Positions 1-5,519 of a DNA stretch of 7,108 bases are shown one piece after another. Within the stretch, counting starts at the first letter, position 1; each line of letters starts with the position of its first letter. A model generated the notes under the pieces. That model searched no databases, had not been told where the DNA came from, and saw nothing but the letters and a program-made list of their open reading frames with translations. A program made the position numbers and the translations under genes. Source of the stretch: Alphaproteobacteria bacterium UBA6189 (lineage in GTDB: Bacteria > Pseudomonadota > Alphaproteobacteria > Rickettsiales > UBA3002); the NCBI GenBank assembly GCA_002422745.1, contig DITH01000002.1, positions 1,754-8,861 on the forward strand. The letters run 5' to 3'.

Positions 1-2
1 CT

Positions 3-266
3 AGAAATGCAGGCGAATCGGACGACGAGCTCGGGATTTACAATTTTCTCGAAGCCGCAGCCAATACCGAGATGCATCAGGGAAATGAAGTACGGCAATT
101 GAACTTATATCCCCTGCGCCAGGCGATTCTGGATCTCAACCCCAATAGAAATGATCGTGAATGCCTTGAGCTTATCACGGCGCCACTTTCCGAGCAGGAG
201 ATAGCCGAGGCGCATGCGGCGGTGCGTAACGCCATCCGGCGCGAGCATTCCGCTTACCGGGCATAA
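3..266 (+). CDS. C-terminal part of an unrecognised protein (5' end outside window)
   Basis: The frame is open from the first complete codon at position 3 to a TAA at 264-266, giving 87 residues with no upstream stop. The gene therefore very probably begins to the left of the window. An ATG at 72 is possible, but no Shine-Dalgarno-like sequence precedes it (the upstream bases read GCCAATACCGAG), so I treat it as internal. The visible protein is hydrophilic and charged, looks mostly alpha-helical, and has one cysteine. There is no signal peptide, membrane segment or motif that I recognise. It ends with a basic, alanine-rich helix (AHAAVRNAIRREHSAYRA). The prepilin-type gene starts 47 bases downstream on the same strand, so the two could share a transcript. 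I cannot assign a function. That this is a real coding end is fairly likely; its family is unknown. Confidence 0.6.
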   Translation, partial: RNAGESDDELGIYNFLEAAANTEMHQGNEVRQLNLYPLRQAILDLNPNRNDRECLELITAPLSEQEIAEAHAAVRNAIRREHSAYRA

Positions 267-313
267 GAATAAAAGCGACTTGCAAATAGGCGCCATAGAG
301 CTACTGTTCACAT

Positions 314-1081
314 ATGCAAAAAAGCGCTTTTAGTCTGGTAGAGCTGGCCATCGTGCTTGTTATCCTCGGCCTGCTGACGGGGGGCATATTAGCCGGGCGC
401 GCCCTCATTTATGCGTCGGAACTGCGCAGCGTCAGCACTGACCTCATCAAATATAAAACCGCCGCCACCGCTTTTCGCGATAAGTATCTCGCCCTACCCG
501 GCGACATGCCGAATGCCACCAGCTTCTGGGGCATCGCCGCCGGAAACGGCCAGGACGAGGATTGCCGCGTGGCGATCGCAGCGGGCACGGAAACGTGTAA
601 TGGCAACGGGAACGGAAGAATTAACCGTGGCGGTGGACCAGAGCGCGGAGAATATTATCGTTTCTGGCAGCATCTGAGTAACGCAGGTTTGCTAGAAGGA
701 AAATACACTGGCGCGACAAGTGATCCTTCCGCCAGTTTCGCGGATGTGCCCGGCACCAACATTCCGCTTACCAAATTTCAGAACATCGCCATCGCTTTGC
801 GCGGCGATAATTACGTAAGCTCCCTGACGCACGCCAATCGCTTTTTACTTTCCCGCTGCTGTCATGGTTCTGGCTATATTGAAGTCAGAGCGTTTATTCC
901 CGGCGACGCTTATAATCTTGATACCAAAATGGATGACGGCATCCCCGGCAGTGGCAAATTCCAAAGTTGGGGGCCAGGTGGATATTGGAGCGGCTGCGCC
1001 ACTGGCAGCGGCGGCAATAGCGAGTACGAGCTCTCAACAAATAACCGCATGTGCAATCTATTCTACGATCTCGGGCTGTAG
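314..1081 (+). CDS. Prepilin-type N-terminal cleavage/methylation domain protein (pseudopilin-like)
   Basis: A 255-residue protein that begins with a class III (type IV prepilin) signal. A short basic leader, MQKSA, is followed by FSLVELAIVLVILGLLTGG. Mature Phe+1 is residue 6 and the conserved Glu+5 is residue 10, with the hydrophobic helix spanning about residues 11-29. The residue before the cleavage point is Ala5 rather than the usual Gly. The globular part carries motifs I associate with a group of alphaproteobacterial prepilin-like proteins: LPGDMPNATSFWG (61-73), WQHLSNAGLLEG (118-129) and DTKMDDGIPGSGK (203-215), plus a Gly/Asn-rich stretch at 96-108. Six cysteines (84, 95, 182, 183, 228, 247) could form disulfides outside the cytoplasm. 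It would be processed by a prepilin peptidase and inserted in the inner membrane as a pilus or type II secretion pseudopilus subunit. No other pilus gene is nearby. The ATG at 314 has only a weak, distant purine stretch (AGAG at 297-300), but the leader peptide fixes this start. Confidence 0.9.
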   Translation: MQKSAFSLVELAIVLVILGLLTGGILAGRALIYASELRSVSTDLIKYKTAATAFRDKYLALPGDMPNATSFWGIAAGNGQDEDCRVAIAAGTETCNGNGNGRINRGGGPERGEYYRFWQHLSNAGLLEGKYTGATSDPSASFADVPGTNIPLTKFQNIAIALRGDNYVSSLTHANRFLLSRCCHGSGYIEVRAFIPGDAYNLDTKMDDGIPGSGKFQSWGPGGYWSGCATGSGGNSEYELSTNNRMCNLFYDLGL

Positions 1082-2875
1082 CTAAACCGCCCGCGTCGCG
1101 CTCGCCAGCCATTCTTTTTCCAACCCATGCATGGCGGCTGCATGGGTTTTATATACCCGTCGGTGGTAGTCATTCAGCCAGTTGCGCTCGTCGCTGGACA
1201 GCATCGCGACATCCACCAGCCGGGTGTCGATCGGCGCCAAGGTCAATGTGTCAAAACCAAGCAACGCTTTACCATGCGGGGCAGCGCCTACTACCTCCAC
1301 CGCCACCAGGTTTTCGATACGGATACCGTATTTACCAGCGGCGTAATACCCTGGCTCGTTGCTCAGCACCATGCCGGGCGCCAGCGCAACGCTGGAGCCA
1401 CGCTTGGCGATACGCGCCGGGCCTTCATGCACGCATAAATAGGCCCCCACCCCATGCCCCGTGCCATGGTCGTAATCGAGCCCGGCCTGCCACAGAAATT
1501 GCCGCGCTAGCACGTCGAGCTGCGGCCCGGTCGTGCCCTCGGGAAACCGTGCCGTAACCAGCGCAATATGGCCTTTGAGCACCCGGGTGTAATGCTCCTT
1601 CATAGGCCCGGTTGGCTCGCCGATCGCCACGGTGCGGGTCACATCGGTGGTGCCATCGGCATATTGACCGCCCGAATCGAGCAATAGCAGCTCGCCTTTC
1701 TTCAGCCGGCGGTTGCTTTGCGTATCTGCCCGGTAATGCACGATAGCGCCGTTCGGCCCCGCCCCGGCGATGGTGGCAAAGCTCGGCTGGCGATAGTCGG
1801 GTGACTCGCTACGGAATCGCTCCAGCGTGGCCACCACGGTTAATTCATCTGGCAGTTTGCCTGCCTCAATTTGCTGGTCGAGCCAGCAGAGGAAGCGGCT
1901 GAGCGCTAATCCGTCGCGCTGGTGCGCGGCGCGAATGCCTGCCAGCTCCGTCGTGTTTTTACAGGCTTTCGGTAGTAAGGTGGGGTCCGCCTGCGGCACA
2001 AGCGTAATGCCTTGCCCAGCCGCCAACTGCCAGAATCCCTCCGCCGCCACACTGGGATCGATCCACAGCCGCGCACCCGCCGGTGCCAAAGGCATGTTCC
2101 CCGCCCAAAGGTCGGCAAGCGGTGCGAGCATAACACCCAAACCCGAAAAATACGCCTGCACATCCTGAACATATGTTCGTTCATAAGTGTATAACTTAGA
2201 AGAACCGTCTGTTTTTAATATTAAATACGAAAGCATAAGCGGGTTAAACGGGATGTCGTTTCCGCGGATATTCAGCAACCAGTTGATACCATCCGGCAGG
2301 GTAAATATCGCGCCGTCCACCCCGGCTTCACCAAGTTGGGCAAGCAGCGCTGCATGCTTTTCCGACGCGGGCATTCCCGCCAACGCTTCCGGCTGTAATA
2401 CCACCTCTCCCGCCGGCGGTGCCGGGCGTTCGGCCCAGATTGCATCGACCGGGTTGGGTGCAAGGCCCACCCAGCGATGCCGCGTATCGGCCTGCGCCCA
2501 GCTTACTACCTGATCATGCGTCACCAGCCAGGGGTCGAACCCAATGGTCAGCGCTGCATCCTGCGCCCGCAACCACGCGCCAAGCGGCTGCTCGCCGCTG
2601 TTGCATACCTGGATATCGGCTGAAACCTGCTGCGTTGCCTGTAGGGTATAGCGCCCGTCGACAAACAACGTATGCCGCCGCTGCCCATGGGGCGCGGCCC
2701 AGAAGGCACCCAATCCGGCCGAGCCGGTGAAGTCGGTCAGCCACGGTAAGCGCGCGGCGCAGTCGGGCGTGTACTCGCCCTGAAATTCATCGGCCATCGG
2801 CTGCAAATACACATCGACCGACACCGTGTTCAGTTGCGCTTGCAGCGCCAATAGCCGTGGTTGAGAAATATGCAT
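1082..2875 (-). CDS. Aminopeptidase P family protein (Xaa-Pro aminopeptidase, M24B)
   Basis: A cytoplasmic metallopeptidase expected to remove N-terminal residues preceding proline. It has 597 residues from ATG 2875, the length of the three-domain form (like animal XPNPEP1) and well above the roughly 440 residues of E. coli PepP. Two creatinase-like N-terminal domains cover about residues 1-305, and the catalytic pita-bread domain follows. The dinuclear metal ligands are all visible: D400 and D411 in LLLDSGGQYADGTTDVTRT, H474 in GTGHGVGAYLCVHEGP, E507 in LSNEPGYY and E521 in IRIENLV. The likely substrate-binding histidines are H380 (IVHYRA) and H483 (VHEGP). I chose ATG 2875 because AAGG lies 4 bases upstream; a TTG at 2899 would add eight residues and has less support. 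The C-terminal extension (about 534-597) matches the M24 C-terminal domain. The stop abuts the prepilin stop with no bases between. The family is certain; the exact substrate is inferred. Confidence 0.95.
   Translation of the reverse strand: MHISQPRLLALQAQLNTVSVDVYLQPMADEFQGEYTPDCAARLPWLTDFTGSAGLGAFWAAPHGQRRHTLFVDGRYTLQATQQVSADIQVCNSGEQPLGAWLRAQDAALTIGFDPWLVTHDQVVSWAQADTRHRWVGLAPNPVDAIWAERPAPPAGEVVLQPEALAGMPASEKHAALLAQLGEAGVDGAIFTLPDGINWLLNIRGNDIPFNPLMLSYLILKTDGSSKLYTYERTYVQDVQAYFSGLGVMLAPLADLWAGNMPLAPAGARLWIDPSVAAEGFWQLAAGQGITLVPQADPTLLPKACKNTTELAGIRAAHQRDGLALSRFLCWLDQQIEAGKLPDELTVVATLERFRSESPDYRQPSFATIAGAGPNGAIVHYRADTQSNRRLKKGELLLLDSGGQYADGTTDVTRTVAIGEPTGPMKEHYTRVLKGHIALVTARFPEGTTGPQLDVLARQFLWQAGLDYDHGTGHGVGAYLCVHEGPARIAKRGSSVALAPGMVLSNEPGYYAAGKYGIRIENLVAVEVVGAAPHGKALLGFDTLTLAPIDTRLVDVAMLSSDERNWLNDYHRRVYKTHAAAMHGLEKEWLASATRAV
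1122..1150 (+). terminator. Possible intrinsic terminator for the prepilin gene, inside the peptidase gene
   Basis: A perfect 10-bp inverted repeat, AACCCATGCA (1122-1131) and TGCATGGGTT (1139-1148), encloses a 7-base loop. On the + strand the stem runs into TTTT (1147-1150) and then ATATA. It begins 41 bases after the prepilin stop codon, a sensible place for a rho-independent terminator of that gene. It lies wholly inside the 3' coding end of the convergent aminopeptidase gene, where it encodes the HAAAMHG region. The stem is only half GC and the T tract is short, so it may be weak or fortuitous. Confidence 0.45.
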
Positions 2876-2893
2876 GAAACCTTGCCGTTTAAG

Positions 2894-2921
2894 TTGCAAA
2901 AACGCGCCCGCTGCCTATAAG
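2894..2921 (+). promoter_or_regulatory. Sigma70-like promoter for the BMP-family gene
   Basis: TTGCAA (2894-2899) and TATAAG (2916-2921) are separated by 16 bases in the 101-bp divergent intergenic region. Transcription would start near 2928, leaving about 50 bases of leader before ATG 2977. It is the best promoter-like pair in this gap. No equally good pair is visible in the opposite direction for the peptidase gene. This is read by eye from consensus only. Confidence 0.45.
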
Positions 2922-2976
2922 TGTCGCACAAAGAAAAAAGCCGCTCAAGGCCTGCTTGTCCACTGGCACAGGATTT

Positions 2977-3996
2977 ATGACATACTGCAACCGTTTCTTT
3001 TTTCGTCCCCTGTTACTTTTAGCGTTTGGCTGGAGTATGGCACTGCCTGTGCATGCCCAACCACCGCAGGGTGAATTTAACCCGCTTATTGTTTACCTCT
3101 CGGCCAGCAACGACTCCGACCGCGCCTTTATCGATGCTGCCCGCGCCGGCATCGAACGGGCCGGGCGCGAGTTGGACATGGACATTCCCGAACAGCGCAT
3201 CAAAGAAAGCGACGACATCGCCACGGTGCTGAAACAGGCGGCCGATAGTGGCGCGAGCCCCATTATCGCGGTGGGCTACCAGCATGTAATGCCCGTGCTT
3301 AACCTCGCCGAGCGTTACCCAAACACCCAGTTCACGGTGATCGATGGGCTGGTGCCGCCGTTATTCCCGAATGTGCAATCCATCCTGTTCAAAGACCATG
3401 AAGGCGCGTTTCTGGTCGGCATCATTGCCGCCAAGGCCTCGCGCAACGGCAAGGTCGGGTTTATCGGCGGGATGGATATTCCCCTTATCCGTAATTTCCG
3501 CCACGGCTTCGAGCAGGGCGTGCATCATGTCGACCCCACGATCGAGCTTGCCGTTGCCATGGTTGGCACGGGGCCCGAGGCCTGGAGCAACCCGAAAGAA
3601 GCGTACCAATTGGCCATGCGGCAATATGAGACCGGGGTGGACGTGATTTTTGCTGCGGCCGGGGGCTCGGGCCTTGGTGTGCTAAAAGCTGCCCACCGCG
3701 CTGGCACTTTCGCCATCGGCGTCGACACCAACCAGAACGGTTTATACCCCGGGCATGTGCTTACCTCCATGGTCAAACGGGTCGATATCGCGGTTTACGA
3801 TACGCTCAAAACCTCCAGCGAAGGCAAATGGAATCCGGGGATTAAATATCTTGGCATCCGTGAAGGCGCGCTCGATTACGCCGTCGACAACAACAACCGC
3901 AAATTAATCTCGGAAGAGTTGATCGAGGCGGTTGCCATGGCGAAAGAGCGTATCATCAACGGCATACTGAACGTCGAAATGTATTCGCCGAAGTAA
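2977..3996 (+). CDS. BMP-family periplasmic substrate-binding protein
   Basis: A 339-residue member of the BMP/PnrA (Med, TmpC) family, solute receptors of ABC importers that often bind nucleosides. The family signatures run in order: SASNDSDRAFIDAARAG (42-58), PIIAVGYQH (95-103), TQFTVIDG (117-124), FKDHEGAFLVGIIAAKA (138-154), GKVGFIGGMDIPLIRNFRHG (158-177), VDVIFAAAGGSGLGVLKAA (221-239), and GVDTNQN (248-254) followed by VLTSMVKRVDIAVY (261-274). D250 sits where family members contact the ligand sugar. The N terminus is a Sec signal peptide: a basic start, a hydrophobic core and VHA before Gln28. There is no lipobox cysteine, so the product should be a soluble periplasmic protein rather than a lipoprotein. 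I chose ATG 2977, which has AGGA three bases upstream. A TTG at 2956 with its own AAGG would add seven residues and lengthen the n-region. No ATPase or permease gene is adjacent, so the partner transporter is unknown. Confidence 0.9.
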   Translation: MTYCNRFFFRPLLLLAFGWSMALPVHAQPPQGEFNPLIVYLSASNDSDRAFIDAARAGIERAGRELDMDIPEQRIKESDDIATVLKQAADSGASPIIAVGYQHVMPVLNLAERYPNTQFTVIDGLVPPLFPNVQSILFKDHEGAFLVGIIAAKASRNGKVGFIGGMDIPLIRNFRHGFEQGVHHVDPTIELAVAMVGTGPEAWSNPKEAYQLAMRQYETGVDVIFAAAGGSGLGVLKAAHRAGTFAIGVDTNQNGLYPGHVLTSMVKRVDIAVYDTLKTSSEGKWNPGIKYLGIREGALDYAVDNNNRKLISEELIEAVAMAKERIINGILNVEMYSPK

Positions 3997-4031
3997 AATT
4001 TATCCTTCGCTAATATTGTTAATTCTCTCAC

Positions 4032-4045
4032 TCATGGCCCCATGA
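4032..4045. repeat. 14-bp dyad upstream of the first small membrane protein gene
   Basis: TCATGG and CCATGA are perfect inverted copies with CC between them, 49 bases before the small-gene ATG at 4095. The two-base centre makes it a poor hairpin but an acceptable operator-like site. No second copy was found nearby, so chance is a real possibility. Confidence 0.25.
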
Positions 4046-4094
4046 TGCCAATCAATGGAACACTCCACCCTGTCAAACCATTCAGGAGTTACCC

Positions 4095-4229
4095 ATGAAT
4101 AACAATAGTGCCGTGATTATCGTTTTGCTTCTTGTCGTCGTTGTTGGCGGCTTCCTTTATTACCAGCACGATAAAAACACCGCGACCATCGATCTTCCGG
4201 GCGATTCGCAGATTGAAATCACGGAATAA
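4095..4229 (+). CDS. Small single-pass membrane protein (44 aa)
   Basis: ATG 4095 to TAA 4227-4229 encodes 44 residues. A strong Shine-Dalgarno AGGAG (4084-4088) lies six bases before the start, which is the main reason to call it a gene. After the short polar N terminus MNNNSA comes a very hydrophobic segment, about residues 7-23 (VIIVLLLVVVVGGFLYY). A hydrophilic tail follows with DKNTATIDLPGDSQIEITE. There is no cysteine, and the segment has no cleavage site that I can see, so I expect a membrane-anchored peptide rather than a secreted one. Orientation is uncertain; the tail carries both charges and is acidic at its end. It follows the BMP gene by 98 bases with no convincing terminator between, so it could be read from that transcript or from its own promoter. 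I do not recognise the family. Confidence 0.65.
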   Translation: MNNNSAVIIVLLLVVVVGGFLYYQHDKNTATIDLPGDSQIEITE

Positions 4230-4280
4230 TACCGAATCTCATGACTACTGTCCTATTCATGATCGCCTTCTGATGCCAGC

Positions 4281-4298
4281 TATGGTGCAATGACCATA
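4281..4298. repeat. Inverted repeat upstream of the second small membrane protein gene
   Basis: TATGGT (4281-4286) and ACCATA (4293-4298) are perfect inverted copies around the 6-base loop GCAATG, ten bases before the GGAGG ribosome binding site of the next gene. It could be an operator or a small hairpin in the leader. No T tract follows, so it is not a terminator for the preceding gene. It may be chance. Confidence 0.25.
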
Positions 4299-4317
4299 CT
4301 TAGCATTGGAGGCGGTT

Positions 4318-4479
4318 ATGTATTCTCGCACACCAACCCCACTTCCGGCCGCATTCTATTTAGCCATCGGTGCCGCATTCCTGCTGCTGATGATGATTGC
4401 TATCTATCTGCACGAGCAGACACGCCACACCTACCCTACCCAGCAGATGCCGAGTTATTTCGACACACTGCGCGGTTAG
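4318..4479 (+). CDS. Small single-pass membrane protein (53 aa), overlapping the hemB 3' end
   Basis: ATG 4318 to TAG 4477-4479 encodes 53 residues. A near-consensus Shine-Dalgarno GGAGG (4308-4312) sits five bases upstream of the ATG, one of the best in the window. After a Pro/Thr-containing N terminus (MYSRTPTPLP), residues 11-31 form one hydrophobic segment (AFYLAIGAAFLLLMMIAIYL). A polar tail with His, Arg and Tyr ends in PSYFDTLRG. No signal peptidase site or cysteine is evident. Its last four bases overlap the stop end of the convergent hemB gene. It lies 88 bases after the other small membrane protein gene on the same strand, but the two proteins are not similar in sequence. I do not recognise a family. 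The ribosome binding site and clean membrane segment make coding likely. Confidence 0.6.
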   Translation: MYSRTPTPLPAAFYLAIGAAFLLLMMIAIYLHEQTRHTYPTQQMPSYFDTLRG

Positions 4480-5477
4480 GAATCTGCTGTAAGCCAGCGC
4501 GCCACATCGCGGGCGGCATAGGTAAGAATGGCGTCGGCCCCGGCACGTTTAAAGGCAAGCAGCGTTTCCAGCATGGCGGCACGCTCATCGAGCATACCCT
4601 GCGCGCTCGCAGCTTTGAGCATCGCGTATTCACCACTCACATGGTAGGCAAACACCGGAAGTTCGCACTGCTCCGCTACCCGCGCGACGATATCGAGATA
4701 GAGTATGCCGGGCTTTACCATCACCATATCGGCGCCTTCCGCCACATCGAGCGCGACCTCGCGCATGGCTTCGCGTGTGTTGGCGGGGTCCATCTGGTAG
4801 CCGCGCTTGCATAACGGCGCGGCTTTGTTGGAGCCCACTGCCTGCCGAAACGGCCCGTAAAATGCCGACGCATATTTCGCCGCGTACGATAAAATCGCCA
4901 CCTGTTCGTAGCCCGCCCGATCGAGCGCGGCGCGAATCAGGCCGATGCGGCCATCCATCATATCGCTCGGCGCGACCATGTCGCACCCGGCTTGCGCCAG
5001 TGCCAGCGCCTGTTCGCACAGGATCGCGATGGTCGGGTCGTTGGCCACGTCGCCGTTCGCGTCCAGCACGCCGTCATGGCCGTGGGTGGTATAGGGGTCC
5101 AGCGCGACATCGCCGATCAAGCCGATTTCCGGTACGGCGGTTTTTACCGCACGCATGGCCCGGCAAACCAAATTCTGGGTGTTGAAGGCTTCACTGGCCG
5201 CGTCATTCTTTTTTTCCGTAGGCACGACGGGAAACAGCGCAATCGCCGGTATGCCAAGCGCCGCCGCTTCTTTTGCCGCGTCCACCAGCTTATCGATCGT
5301 CAGCCGCTCCACCCCCGGCAAGCCGGGCACCGGCGTGGCCAGATTCTCCCCCTCCTGCACAAATAGCGGCCAGATCAGGTCGCTCACCTGCAAATGATGC
5401 TCGGCCACCAATGCGCGCAGCCAGGGCGCACGGCGATTGCGGCGCGGACGATCAGGAATCTCGTAACGGGTGCTCAT
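4476..5477 (-). CDS. hemB: Delta-aminolevulinic acid dehydratase (porphobilinogen synthase)
   Basis: Condenses two 5-aminolevulinate molecules into porphobilinogen, the second common step of tetrapyrrole (haem) synthesis, in the cytoplasm. The 333 residues are normal family length. The two Schiff-base lysines are K201 in ILSYAAKYASAFYGPFR and K255 in MVMVKPG. The metal-site region GDVALDPYTTHGHDG (122-136) has Asp (D123, D127, D135) where zinc-dependent enzymes have Cys, so this is the magnesium-type enzyme. E283 in VSGEYAM matches the allosteric magnesium-site region. RPRRNRRAPWLR near the N terminus is the family's arm segment. ATG 5477 is the only start candidate before an in-frame TAA at 5522-5520, yet no Shine-Dalgarno is visible upstream (CTATCACCCGCCGC). 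The upstream gene on the same strand ends 42 bases away, so co-transcription is plausible. The 3' end overlaps a small convergent gene by four bases. Confidence 0.98.
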   Translation of the reverse strand: MSTRYEIPDRPRRNRRAPWLRALVAEHHLQVSDLIWPLFVQEGENLATPVPGLPGVERLTIDKLVDAAKEAAALGIPAIALFPVVPTEKKNDAASEAFNTQNLVCRAMRAVKTAVPEIGLIGDVALDPYTTHGHDGVLDANGDVANDPTIAILCEQALALAQAGCDMVAPSDMMDGRIGLIRAALDRAGYEQVAILSYAAKYASAFYGPFRQAVGSNKAAPLCKRGYQMDPANTREAMREVALDVAEGADMVMVKPGILYLDIVARVAEQCELPVFAYHVSGEYAMLKAASAQGMLDERAAMLETLLAFKRAGADAILTYAARDVARWLTADS

Positions 5478-5519
5478 GCGGCGGGTGATAGCGCGGGCGG
5501 GCGGAAAAGTCCATGACCG

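Noticed and set aside
280..307. TTGCAA with a downstream -10-like sequence as a prepilin promoter
   Set aside because: The -10 candidate (TACTGT) matches only three of six consensus bases, so it is not distinguishable from background.
3989..4009. CGAAG/CTTCG inverted repeat after the BMP gene as a terminator
   Set aside because: The stem is only five base pairs with an 11-base loop, and no clear T tract follows.
4240..4272. Ten-codon frame ATG-TGA between the two small genes
   Set aside because: It has no Shine-Dalgarno and is too short to judge; nothing supports translation.
4405..4418. TCTGC-ACGA-GCAGA hairpin as a terminator for hemB
   Set aside because: No T tract follows on either strand, and it lies inside the coding part of the 53-residue gene.
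4290..4814. A 174-codon open frame on the + strand across the 3' half of hemB
   Set aside because: It is antisense to the clear hemB coding sequence, lacks a ribosome binding site at its ATG, and its translation has no recognisable motif. It also overlaps the better-supported small gene at 4318.
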